From the NCBI GenBank assembly GCA_037953745.1, contig JBAKBP010010337.1, forward strand, positions 1 through 64,000: DNA of 64,000 bases, in the 5' to 3' direction. Numbering within the stretch: the stretch's first letter is position 1; each line of letters starts with the position of its first letter. This document shows, one piece after another, positions 46,918 to 58,009 of this stretch. The position numbers and the translations under genes were made by a program. Source of the DNA: Lithodes maja. Taxonomy: Eukaryota; Arthropoda; Malacostraca; Decapoda; Lithodidae. The notes beneath the pieces were generated by a model. That model worked only from the letters and a program-made list of their open reading frames with translations. It was not told the DNA's origin and searched no databases.

Positions 46918-48440
46918 GTATATAGATAGGTGCCCCCGTGCTCAGTTGCCCCCTTGCCTTGTTCTTCTAGTAACTAAGTGTATATATAATATTAACCGGA
47001 GTATGCCACCCAGTATTGATACGACATAGCGGCACTGTCCTTGTGTCGTATTGTGCCACGTGCATACCAACCCGGTTTCATCATCTTATTAGGACGACGT
47101 CTATAATGCCGTCGTTTATGCATGTATTCCCTCCTTAGGGTAACTATCTGTTATCCACGATGTTTTCTCTTTTCCACTTAACTCCGCATGTTACACGCCT
47201 ATTAAAAGCCCCCGGTCTTCTAAAATACAAACCACATGACTTTCCTCCTAGACATTCTTGATATACCAACTAAGTATGTATTTCATTAGATAACCACCTT
47301 GTGGGTTATAGTACTTTCATTGTGTAGGTGCGAAGGCGAGCTCAAAACACCTTCGATTTCCAGTCCACAACGAACCCGATCATGATTATGTCACCCCTAT
47401 AATTAATTATGTAACCCCCATACCCCCCTTCGTTCTCTGACCTAACCTCTAACCCGCAATACTAACCCTCTGCCAGTTATTGTATTGAGTCATATCTGTT
47501 GGTTTATATATGCTAAATTATGACCAATCTGCATACGATCATCTCAAAGGAAATGCAGGAAAACTACCTAGTATCTCTCTCCATTACGAGAATAGATATA
47601 TGCAGCCCCCTGCTCAGTTACAACACCCACATACCCACCCCATGCTCAGCTGTTCCTTTCTTTTGTAGTAACTAGGTATATAGATATGTGCCCCCGTGCT
47701 CAGCTGCCCTTGTCTTGTTCTTCTAGTAACCACATGTATATATAATATTAACCGGAATTTGCCCGGTCGATATTGCTACGACACAGAAGCACTGCCCATG
47801 TCGAATCATATTCCGTGCATTCCAACCAAGCCCCATTCACCTTAACCCTTAACCATCGGCGCGCAACATATGTCGAGTGAAATAAATTTGGACTATGTGG
47901 CGGTGCACGACAGCTGTCGAGTGCCATTTTCAGCACGTAATGTTGCTGAGAGAGAGAGCTGAGTGGTGGGACGAGCGTAGTAACCTTATGACCGCTCCCC
48001 ACAACCACCGTGGACATACTGAACTGTATTCTACTTTCCTCCCCCCTTTCTCACTCGCTACACAGGGAATTATGTAAGGAAATTACCTTATTTCAGGGTT
48101 TTTGCACTCGTGTTGCACGATCGTTGCAAGAGAACCAGTAGTCGTACAAGGATGGTTCGGGTGTCATTGGAAAGCTCTGTTTACGCCCTTTCAGGAATAG
48201 ATACTTGTTTTGCGCTCTGGGTCTTATTTAGGCATGAAAATGAGCACGGAAACAACCCTATTTAGGGTAAATAAAAACCCGCTGTGCGGTACGGTCAAAT
48301 AGACCGCCTAGCCCGCCAATAAGGTGTTAAGTTGACGACAAATAATACCGTCCTTCATGCATCTATTTCAGTCCTTAGGGTAATTATCTTCTGTCCGCCA
48401 TGTTATTCCTCTCTTCCATTTACTTTTTCCACAATTGTTA
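46878..48440 (+). repeat. Imperfect tandem duplication in G2 3' region
   Basis: 46878-47205 (ACCCCATGCTCAGCTG..., TATATATAATATTAACCGG, CGTGCATACC, TCCTTAGGGTAACTATC) returns 759 bases later from 47637 in the same order. The second copy is split at its TTAA by a 481-bp insert. 47206-47636, between the copies, holds no recognised feature. Function unknown; possibly LTR-derived. Confidence 0.6.
47846..48326. mobile_element. piggyBac-like MITE with TTAA duplication
   Basis: The second copy of the G2 duplication is interrupted between CACC-TTAA (47842-47845) and TTAA-GTTGACGAC (48327-48330). The other copy reads through at 47088. The ends CCCTTAACCATCGGCG and CGCCAATAAGGTG form a weak inverted match. 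Near the right end GGTCAAATAGACC is a short palindrome. No open frame of note. Confidence 0.6.
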
Positions 48441-48972
48441 CACGTCTTCCAATCACCACCTCCTAATCCACAATCCACATTACTCTGTTTTGCTTCGTGA
48501 CCCCATGCTCAGTGGTAACCTGTTTTTTGGGTCATCCTGTCCTTTTCTTCTTCACGCCCCACTGCACACACCACGTACACTACCTGTTCGATCGTAGGAA
48601 AATGCCACCCCTATGTCCAGCGCATTAAGGGTCACTACCCTAGGTCACGAGCGGCGCGGCGCCTAGCCTCAAACCACCCCCTTTCCAATATCCAACCCCC
48701 ACCTGTAAAGACGCCCAGACGAACGTTCTAACATTCCGATCCCATTCATTTCCTCACCCCAATAAATAACAGATAAAGTCTCATTCTTGTAACCCCATTT
48801 ACTTGCTAGCTTGCTAGCTAACTTGCTAGCCCAACTCGCAACCTGAACCAGGAGGGCGGACGGTGCGAGGCTACAACAGCCAGCCTCTCGCCCCTAAGAA
48901 GTCGACAGTTCCGCCTGACTTGCATTTTCACGAAAACCACTATTCATGAGCCCTGGGCCATGAGTAATCCTA
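48441..48972. other. No recognisable gene between the G2 3' region and R1b
   Basis: About 530 bases of C-rich DNA with a short CTTGCTAGC tandem near 48801. No coding, SINE or LTR end could be identified. Confidence 0.4.
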
Positions 48973-49777
48973 GTAAGTAAAAACTAGAGCTCATGATCAA
49001 CCCTCCCTAGGAGTATCACTCTTGACCCCACCACATCATAAGAAAACCCCATTAGCATAGAGAATCCCATATATACATATTTAGGGAGCGGCATGCCCCC
49101 CACCCCAAAGGAACCCCCCCAACCCCCGCGGACGTTCACCATGACCCACACGTAGCCAATAAATTCTTGCCAGACACCAGGTGAATTTTCAACAGGTGAT
49201 GAACTAACCCTCTAAATACCTATCCAAATACCATCCTATCCCATCCTTACCCAAAACCAAAAATCTTCCTTATCCCATCCTAGATTACGAATAGCATGTC
49301 AGCTAGACCAAAGAAGGATACTTAGGTGAATTGATGAATAATACCTCCCAGTCTAGTCACGTAGGGCGCCAGCAAAGTAGTACTTAAAAATCTTCACCAA
49401 ATCCGCCTAAACAACTCTACTAGTACCTCATACTAGAGTTAAGATATCCACGATAATAAATCAGATAACAAGTTATTTACCGCCACATTAAAGACCCCCC
49501 TCCCTAACCCCCTCAGTTCACCAGAATAAATTAACTACTTCATAGCACTGACATCCAATACTTCTAGAATATTCCTGAAGCTTCCTTGACCTGCCTATAA
49601 ATAAGACCACGGGGGTAGTCGGGCAGTTGAATATTAGAGCTCAAAGCAACGGTTGACCGCATTGTGTTGTCATCTAGTGTTCCCCCCCCCCCCCCTCAAG
49701 ATTCTCGATAACTTCGGCGTTCCGTGATGTGTGCAACTCTGTGAGGAAGTGAATTAAACTCTTTATGAATATACTAA
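48973..49777 (+). repeat. Dispersed repeat R1, copy b
   Basis: Same as 1-804, with small indels and a longer C run near 49682. It ends at ...ATACTA, where the DIRS-B terminus begins; copy a continues instead into TTGCGC. The insertion therefore fell inside R1. Confidence 0.65.
49596..49603 (+). promoter_or_regulatory. TATA-like box in repeat R1b
   Basis: TATAAATA, conserved with 626-633. Confidence 0.35.
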
Positions 49778-51082
49778 TTTAATAGTGGCCCCTTCGTCAT
49801 TGACGAACTGCCTTAAAGGAAGGCACCCTTTCTAACTCCATGCATTTCGCACATTTGAAATGCCCGCGCAGGTAGCTTGATGGGGCCCGCATCATAAGTG
49901 CACACTTAATCTCTTATGGAATCGCCATAATGATCGGGTACCACTAAAGAAAAAACTTTTAGAAAAAATAAAAACTAATAATAATACACTAAAGTTGTCA
50001 AAAACAGCTTCCAACAATCGTGGATATTCTTGGTGTGCGCAGCCTGACGACGCGTTGGGACCCGCGCGTCATTTCGTCCTTCTTCTACCTGCGACGATAC
50101 CACTCGGACGTTTTTTAGTGAGCTTCTGTATTCGTCGTCCCTTCGTCTTCTCGTGAGTCCTTACTCATTTGTATTAACCGAGACGTTCCGTGACAGGTTT
50201 AGATTAGCTAGCTTACTGGACCGAGCAGTATTATCGCAGGGAGAGTGTATTATAAGGGTACTTTTTGAGCGTCCAAGCAGCCCGATTGGGTGGACGTCTC
50301 GCATGTCTAACTTTTCTTTTTCAGTTTCCGTGTTAACTTAAACTAGTTAGGAGGCTATTTTACTGGGTTTTTTCCTGCTGAAGATGTTCCCAGGTTCTGT
50401 GCATTTTGTGCGGTGTTTGTAGGCTCTAAAAGTTGTCACACATAGTTGTGGGAGTTCGTGGAGCCTTGCCCTGCCCCTGAGCCAACGTGTGGTGGCGTCG
50501 TCGTCGTGGGAGCTCCTCTGCGGTTGCCCAAGGCCTCGTGGTCTGCCTCTGTTAGGGGTTTAGCTTGTTTAGGCTAAGTTTATTACTTTATGATTATATA
50601 TTGTGTATTATAGCCTTGCTTCCTCAGTACTTGTTGTGTTTTGGCAAGTACGAGGATGACAGGGGACGCCCTGTTTTTATTATTGTGGTTGTGTTTTTCA
50701 TCGCCCACTGGTCTGGGTACTTAACACAACGGGTTGGGTGTCCTTTCCCGGCGCTCTCACTGCTTTAGTGACCGCCAGGGGTCTGCTTCGGTGGACATTG
50801 GACAAGTCTCAGTTCCCATAGTGGTCTAATACCATTTTTTCCCGGCGGGGGGTGTTAACCTCCTGGGGATATTCCGGCATTGCCGGGAGGACTAGCCTGT
50901 CTCGCTAGAGTCTTGTTCCCGGCGGGACACACAAGGTTGTGACTGATTTTTGTTTTGGTTTACTATCAAGATTCGGTAGTATACGGGCCTCTCACTACTG
51001 TGTCTTCGTCCCGGCGAGTAGGTAGGATGGACAAACAATAGTCAATGGATTTATTGATACTACTAACAATTATAAGTGTCAA
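49778..51082 (+). mobile_element. DIRS-B, left end of a divergent DIRS family
   Basis: Begins TTTAATAGTGGCCCC and then TCATTGACGAAC, the same two blocks as DIRS-A but with a different fifth base and a different four-base spacer. About 180 bases in is a hairpin in the same place as in DIRS-A (49944-49962). CCCGGCG recurs downstream (near 50747, 50841, 50928, 51011). No coding region is reached before DIRS-A copy 3 interrupts it at 51083. Confidence 0.65.
49944..49962 (+). promoter_or_regulatory. DIRS-B hairpin, counterpart of the DIRS-A hairpin
   Basis: CTAAAG-AAAAAAC-TTTTAG can pair over six positions (one G-T). It lies at the matching site between GGGTACCA and AAAAAATAAAAAC, which align with GGTTCTCA and AAAAATAAAAAC in DIRS-A. 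Confidence 0.45.
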
Positions 51083-52452
51083 TTTATTAGTGGCCCCTCC
51101 ATCATTGACGAACGTGCCTATTACATAAGGCATCCTCTTCAAACACTAATCCGCCGTAGTTTGAATCTACCGCGCAGAGCATTTAAAATCTGAGGAGCCT
51201 TCATCATGAGCGCACGCGACCTCACTCATGGCTTCAGTCATTATGAATTGGGTTCTCACTACGAAAAAAACTTTGTAAAAAATAAAAAACAAAAAGAAAA
51301 TAAGAATAACTATCCAATAAGCTTTCCATCATATCGTGCATGTACTTGTGTGGATCTTTGACCAGACGCTGATTCAGGCGTCATTCTTCCTTCTCTGCTC
51401 TGCGGTCAGCCGGCCCGGACGTGTCTCTCCACGCTCCGCTGGTTCCGCATTTGCTGCGTCCCTAGTGAGTTTTTTCTCATTTGTTTACTCCGGGATGTAT
51501 CGAGTAAGGTTAGGATATGCGTAGCAGGAGTGTCCTGGGCTGGTTGCCCGCAGTGCAGTGTATTTTGGGTCGTGTGTTTGGGGCATCTATTTCGGATGTA
51601 CCCTCGTGGTCCGGTTGTGGACAGGTGAACTTTGTCACAGTTAGCTAGCTTTGTGTTGCAGGCGGCTTTCATTACGCGTTATTGCTTCCTTTTATCTTTC
51701 TGATGAGGTAGCATATTTTTGCTGACGTTCCCAGCGTATTTTTCTTCACTTAGTGAAGTTTTTTCTGGGTCCCGAGTCAGTTCTTCCCTTTGCCGGAAGT
51801 ATTTGCTACAGTGGTGTGTTGGCGGTGGTTCCTGTTGTGATATAATTCAGTGCTTTTTGTTAATATTCCGACATGTTAATATTATCCGTCTGCCTAGGCC
51901 TAACCAGCCTCTCGTAGCTTTACCACATATACAAGTGTTATTGATTTATTTTCTAAATATGTACTACTGTGTGATGTGTGTCCTGGTTTAGTTGTGTATT
52001 GGCTAATTCCACGGACTATTTATGTGTCCTGGGTTAGTTGTGTATTGGCTAATTCCACGGACTATGTTGGGCCCGGCGTTAGTTGTGTTTTGGCTACGCC
52101 TCGGTCCTGTGTTGCGTTCAGATGGTATCTGGACGGGGTGGGTTATTTCCGGCGGGTTTTTCTCGGTTACACCATGAAAAAACCCGGCTGGTTACCGAGT
52201 TTTGGCCACGCGTGGTTTAAAAACAGGCTTGTTTCCCCGGCGAGTGGGTGTCTGTGGCTCCCCAGGACTGTGTCTCTGGGGTGCCTGTTTCAGGCTCCTT
52301 CTGATTCCCGGCGGGTTGGCTGTACCCATCTAACAGTGTTCATACGGACACGTGTTGTTTGTAGTTTTTTCGGTTTTGCAAAGCCAATATAAAACTATGC
52401 TGTTGTTGTATTTCCTCCCCGGCGATCTTTTACAAAGATGTGGGGTTAGGAA

Positions 52453-52886
52453 CAATTGGGGTTAACTTTTAAACTTTAAATCACCCGGCGGGTGCAACCT
52501 GGTAGGGTGGGATGACCGAATTTACAAAATTCAGTTTAGTTGACCAGACAATTGAGGGATGCATTGTGTATCGCCTCCTTCAACATATGGCAATTTAAGG
52601 CACAATTGGGGTTAACGTTTTTTAAACTAATATTCACACCCGGCGGGTGCTCCCTGGAAGGGTGGGAATCACGAATTTACAATTCAGTTAGTTAACCAGA
52701 CAATTGAGGGATACGTTTTGTATCGCCGCCTTCAGCTTACGGCGCAATTGGGGTTAACGTTTTTTAAACTAATATTCACACCCGGCGGGTGCTCCCTGGA
52801 AGGGTGGGAATAACGAATTTACAATTCGGTTAGTTAACCAGACAATTGAGGGATACATTTTGTATCGCCGCCTTCAACATACGGCG
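52453..52886 (+). repeat. Three tandem units of 142-150 bp
   Basis: CAATTGGGGTTAAC starts at 52453, 52603 and 52745. Each unit continues through CACCCGGCGGGTGC, CAATTGAGGGATAC and TATCGCC. The second large block (from 55220) has two such units. Confidence 0.8.
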
Positions 52887-53421
52887 ATCTAAAAAGATAC
52901 TTCGGGAGAAGTTAGATCTCGTATATTTGTCAGGCTTCCCAGTTTTTTATCTACGAGATAATTCGGGGGTCGGCGTCTTTTTTTAGGGCTTTTTTTTCCA
53001 AAATTGAATCTTGAAACAAACACCACCGGAAAGACTTAATCAGTTATAAACGCCATGCTGGTCTTTATATATTATGTCAGAGGGTATTCATAAATCTTTT
53101 GGACAAATTAAGATATTCTGAAATCTTTTAATTAGGAAACCCCACCGCGTAGCGAGCTGTAGTCGTTGAGTATTACGTCTCGTTACCCGGCGGGTTATTT
53201 AACACTTGTGTGCGAACATGTTTGGGTTAACCTTATGAGCATTAATTCCTGGAAATTTTCTTTTTTTCCAGAGCTGGGTCCCGGATGGTCTATGCAGAAC
53301 CTGGAGTAAGTTTCCCACCAGTCTCTGTCATGGCTACCTTTGCCCCAGTTTTTGCTTTATGCATTACGCCCTCCTGTTCAGGTATCCCTATTTTTGCGCA
53401 CACCCTTTGTATAAAATGTGT

Positions 53422-53860
53422 TAAAATGTCTCGTTTGGTGTGGGTTACCTTTCCGGCGTTTTTTCTCGTTGCTCCGAGAACACCGTTTTTGTTTACCGAG
53501 TTTTAGTCAGGATGGCTCAAAATAGGTAAGTTACCCCGACGAGTTTGGTCGCTTGAGGGCTCATAAGAAACTGCGTTTTCTGTGGTCGAGCCTGGGATCA
53601 GGCTTCCTGTGTTATTCATTGCTGTATGCATTACGCCCTCCTGTAATGTATAGTTTAGTGTGGGTTACCTTTCCGGCGTTTTTCTCGTTGCTCCGAGGAC
53701 ACCGTTTTTGTTTACCGAATTTTAGTCAGGATGGCTAAAATAGGTAAGTTACCCCGACGAGTTTGGTCGCTTGAGGGCTCATCAGAAACTGCGTTTTCTA
53801 TGGTAGAGCCTGGGATCAGGCTTCCTGGTTTATTCCCGTCGAGGGGGGCTCCACACAGTT
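53422..53860 (+). repeat. 219-bp tandem units with ATG and splice-donor-like site
   Basis: Two units with ATGGCT(A/C)AAATAGGTAAGTTACC at 53512 and 53731. GGTAAGT is a strong 5' splice-site match. Upstream at about 53272 is TTTCTTTTTTTCCAG, a strong 3' splice-site match, with GTAAGT 34 bases later (CTGGAGTAAGT). Copy 2 has one unit and copy 1 has two. Splicing is inferred from motifs only. Confidence 0.6.
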
Positions 53861-54162
53861 TTCTAGGTGGTCAGGCTGACACCTGTTGGACTTGGTTTTC
53901 TCTGCTTTTCAAAGCCATTGAAACAATGCTGTCTGTTTGTTTGGTCTTTACCTCCCGGCGACCTTTTTACAAAAATGTCTGGGGCAGGTATAATTGGTTT
54001 GACATTGCATATAAAACCCGGCGGTTGTACCTTCGGGTGGTTATATTAACGGATTTGCGATTCAAGATAATTTGCCAAACAATTGATTGATACAATAGGG
54101 TATCACGGCCTTCAAGACGGCGATCTATGAGGGCTTCTGGTAGAAGCCGGATTAGAGATTAA

Positions 54163-54833
54163 CCCGTTGAGCCCCGGCTAGTTATAATATTTTGTTCACC
54201 CCAGTCCCAAGCCATTTTCACTTCTTTTTTTTTGTTTGCTAAAATGGAAGACAAGGATGAGAAATGAAAAAAAAAAAAAAAAAATCACCTCTGACTTTTT
54301 TTTTTGGGGGGGGGGGGGGGGGGGAGCCTCAAAAAAATTTGTTGAGCCAAAATGGAAGAGAATGGTGAGAAATGAAGACAAAAATAAAAAAAAATCATTT
54401 CGGTCATTTGGGGGGCGGGGGGGGGGGGTTTCAATAGTTCGTCTCCCCTGCATGACCACCCGCCCGGGAGCACTAGGGTTAAAACTGAGTATGGCATTGT
54501 ACGGCATACATCCTAAGGAGTGTCTCACATAAATCTCAAGCCTCTAGCTCCCATACGACCGGAGTAATGAAGGTTCAAAGTGGCGGTGAACTAAGGGTGT
54601 AAACTATCCCCACTAAGCCCACCACCACCAGCCGCGCGGCTGTCTCGGCCCGCTCACACCTACTGGCCCGGCTCCCACACACACTACGGTACCTCCCCCT
54701 CCTATTCTCCCGCCATTTCCTACCTTACGAGCCACGTAAGTGTTTTTTATATGTCGGACGCACGTGATGCGTCGCTGGGAGTTGGTGATCAAACACTGCC
54801 GACGCAACACGTGCGACGCTGGGTCTCACCGGG
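54163..54833. mobile_element. piggyBac-like MITE, TTAA duplication and CCC...GGG ends
   Basis: 671 bases inserted in GAGATTAAGATAGG, a leader sequence intact at about 56961 and 57390. TTAA is duplicated (54159-54162 and 54834-54837). The ends AACCCGTTGAGCCCCGGC and GCTGGGTCTCACCGGGTT form inverted repeats with about three mismatches, starting CCC as in piggyBac. The inside has long A and G homopolymers (54267-54285, 54305-54323, 54408-54428) and no gene. It is non-autonomous. Confidence 0.82.
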
Positions 54834-56632
54834 TTAAGATAGGCTTAGACTTTTTATGGGATAAAAAGATGCCTGAATCTTAGTAGTGTCTCCAGTGTAA
54901 AGGGATACTTGAAAGACTTCATCTTTAATAAAGATATGCTTCATCTTTATGAGGATTAAGAAGTTATTCTTAATTCTTTTGGACAGGTGAAAGATATGCT
55001 GAAATCTTTAATAAACCATTGAAACAATGCCGTTTGTTTGTTTAGTCTTTCCCTCCCGGCGACCTTTTTACAAAGAGGTCTGGGGCAGGTACAATTGGTT
55101 TGACATTGCATATAAAACCCGGCGGTTGTACCTTTGGGTGGTTATATTGACTGATTTGCAATTCGCGATCTTTGTATTTCCTCCCCGGCGATCTTTTACA
55201 AAGAAGTGGGGTTAGAAACATTTGGGGTTAACTTTTAAACTTTAAATCACCCGGCGGGTGCAACCTGGAAGGGTGGGATGCCTGAATTTGCAAAATTCAG
55301 TTTAGTTGACCAGACAATTGAGGGATGCATTGTGTATCGCCTCCTTCAACATACGGCGCTTTAGGGCACAATTGGGGTTAACGTTTTTTTTTTTTTTTTA
55401 ACTAATATTCACACCCGGCGGGTGCTCCTTGGAGGGATGGGAATAACGAATTTACGATTCAGTTAGTTAACCTGACAATTGAGGGATACGTTTTGTATCG
55501 CCGCCTTCAACATACGGCGATCTAAAAAGATACTTCGGGAGAAGTTAGATCTCGTATATTTGTAAGCCTTCCCAGTTTTTGATCTACGAGATAATTCGGG
55601 AGCCGGCGTCTTTTTTAGGGTGGTTTTTTCCAAAATTGAATCTTGAAACAAACACCACCGGAAAGACTTCATCAGTTATAAACGCCATGCTGGTCTTTAT
55701 ATATTATGTCAGAGGGTATTCATAAATCTTTTGGACAAATTCAGATATTCTGAAATCTTTTACTTGGGAATCCCCACCGCGTAGCGAGCTGTCGTCGTTG
55801 AGTATTACGTCTCGTTACCCGGCGGGTTATTTAACACTTGTGTGCAAACATGTTTGGGTTAACCTTGTGAGCATTAATTCCTGGAAATTTTATTTTTTTC
55901 CAGAGCTAGGTCCCGGCGGGTCTATGCAGAACCTGGAGTAATTATCCCACCAGTCTCTGTCATGGCTACCTTTGCCCCGTTTTTGCTTTATGCATTACGC
56001 CCTCCTGTTCAGGTATCCCTATTTTTGCGCACACCCTTTGTATGAAATGTGTTAAAATGTCTCGTTTGGTGTAGGTTACCTTTCCGGCGTTTTTTCTTGT
56101 TACTCCGAGAACACCGTTTTTGTTTACCGAGCTTTAGTCAGGATGGCTCAAAATAGGTAAGTTACCCCGACGAGTTTGGTCGCTTGAGGGCTCATAAGAA
56201 ACTGCGTTTTCTGTGGTCGAGCCTGGGAGCAGGCTTCCTTTGTTATTCATTGCTTTATACATTACGCCCTCCTGTAATGTATAATTTAGTGTGGGTTACC
56301 TTTCCGGCGTTTTTCTCGTTGCTCCGAGAACACCGTTTTTGTTTACCGAGTTTTAGTCAGGATGGCTAAAATAGGTAAGTTACCCCGACGAGTTTGGTCG
56401 CTTGAGGGCTCATCAGAAACAGCGTTTTCTATGGTCGAGCCTGGGATCAGGCTTCCTGAGTTATTCCTGTCGAGGGGGGCTCCACTCAGTTTTCTAGGTG
56501 ATCAGGCTGACACCTGTTGGCCTTGGTTTTCTCTGCTTTTCAAAGCCATTGAAACAATGCTGTCTGCTTGTTTGGTCTTTACCTCCCGGCGACCTTTCTA
56601 CAAAGAGGTCTGGGGCAGGTATAATTGGTTTG

Positions 56633-56636
<4 letters not shown>

Positions 56637-56683
<47 letters not shown>

Positions 56684-56812
56684 TTTATTCAGTTAGCAAT
56701 TTACAGAGTTGGTACCACATAGTATGTTATAAATATGACATGTACCAGCCTTGCATAATTCCAACTAAGGATAGCCCAATAAGGCCGTTAGGCGTATTTC
56801 CATTGCGGTCCT
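56637..56812 (-). mobile_element. 5'-truncated SINE/LINE 3' end with (ATT)n tail
   Basis: Inserted in GACATTGCATATAAAACCC. On the minus strand the block CAATGGAAATACGCCTAA...GGGCTATCCTTAG matches the SINE at 32890-33143. The 3' part then differs and ends in about 15 ATT repeats (56637-56682). The head is missing. Confidence 0.65.
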
Positions 56813-58009
56813 TGTATATAAAACCCGGCGGTTGTACCTTCGTGTGGTTATATTAACGGATTTGCGATTCGAGATAATTTGCCAAACAATTGATTGATAC
56901 AATAGGGTATCACGGCCTTCAAGACGGCGATCTATGAGGGCTTCTGGGAGAAGCCGGATTAGAGATTAAGATAGGCTTAGACTTTTTATGGGATAAAGAG
57001 ATGCCTGAATCTTACTAGTGTTTCAAGTGTAAAGGGTTACTTGAAAGACTTCATCTTTAATAAAGATATGCTTCATCTTTATGAGGATTAAGATGTTATG
57101 CTTAATTCTTTTGGACAGATAAAAGATATGCTGAAATCTTTAATAAGCCATTGAAACAATGTCGTTTGTTTGTTTAGTCTTCCCTCCCGGCGACCTTTTT
57201 ACAAAGAGGTCTGGGGCAGATACAATTGGTTTGACATTGCATATAAAACCCGGCGGTTGTACCTTTGCGTGGTTATATTAACTGATTTGCAATTCGCGAT
57301 AATTTGCCAAACAATTGATTGATACAGTAGGGTATCACGGCCTTCAAGATGGCGATCTATGAGGGCTTCTGGGTGACGCCAGATTAGAGATTAAGATAGG
57401 CTTAGACTTTTTATGGGATAAAAAGATGCCGGAATCTTACTAGTGTTTCAAGTGTAAAGGGATACTTGAAAGACTTCATCTTTAATAAAGATATGCTTCA
57501 TCTTTATGAGGATTCAGAAGATATGCTTAAATCTTCTGGACAGGTAAAGATATGCTGAAATCTTTAATATGATACTAAAGGACAACGAAAAGTAGTGGTG
57601 GAGTGCTACGGTTCGTTGACCGGCGGTTTTGAGGCACATATTTTGTACCGTTTTTTGGGTGTAACCCTATAAGCATTAATCCCCGGAAATTTCTCTTTCC
57701 AGGGCGGTGACCAGGTAGTTCCCGGGGGCAGGGTAGTTTTCCCCCAGCCTCTGTCGTGTCGGCACTTGAACCTCTCATTGCTGTATGTTCAACGCCGTTA
57801 AGCCCAGGTAGCCCTCTCTTATTTTTATTTGTTAATGAAATAATTTAATAGCTTAATCATAATAAACATATATATTTTCTATGATTATATTATGATAATA
57901 TTGTGTTTATTTATAGTAATTTATTTTAATACAATTAAATATAAATTAAATTACTTAGTATACTTTATGATTTTGCTCACCAGCTCTGCTTTCAATGTGT
58001 TAATGAGCT

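Larger units (their letters stand above)
41830..48972 (+). mobile_element. Ty3/Gypsy element G2, 5'-truncated remnant
   Basis: Starts where the G1 LTR ends and lacks its own 5' LTR, gag and protease. The ordinary order RT-RNase H-integrase is kept. Downstream of the coding part are about 2 kb of duplicated non-coding DNA and then repeat R1b, which may be its LTR. The sequence is strikingly C-rich on the plus strand. The right limit is uncertain. Confidence 0.65.
52407..57400 (+). repeat. Large tandem duplication (~2.1-kb unit) in the DIRS-A leader
   Basis: The block starting TGTATTTCCTCCCCGGCGATC at 52407 starts again at 55173 and runs in the same order through the 219-bp units (ATG markers 53512 and 53731, then 56143 and 56362, both pairs 2,631 apart) and the GACC/CCCGGCGGTT segment. 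The first block also holds the MITE 54163-54833. The last segment (56586-56960) is repeated once more at 57188-57390. Copies 1 and 2 lack this large duplication. Confidence 0.8.

Noticed and set aside
41830..49777. Endogenous retrovirus with an env gene
   Set aside because: No signal peptide, membrane anchor or glycoprotein pattern downstream of pol; only a proline-rich tail and non-coding repeats.
54196..54532. Open frames on both strands around poly-A and poly-G runs
   Set aside because: Low-complexity translation inside a MITE with no start context or conserved motif.
52453..57400. CRISPR-like array
   Set aside because: Units are 142 bp to 2.1 kb, contiguous, with no short repeats separated by unique spacers, in a eukaryotic retroelement leader.
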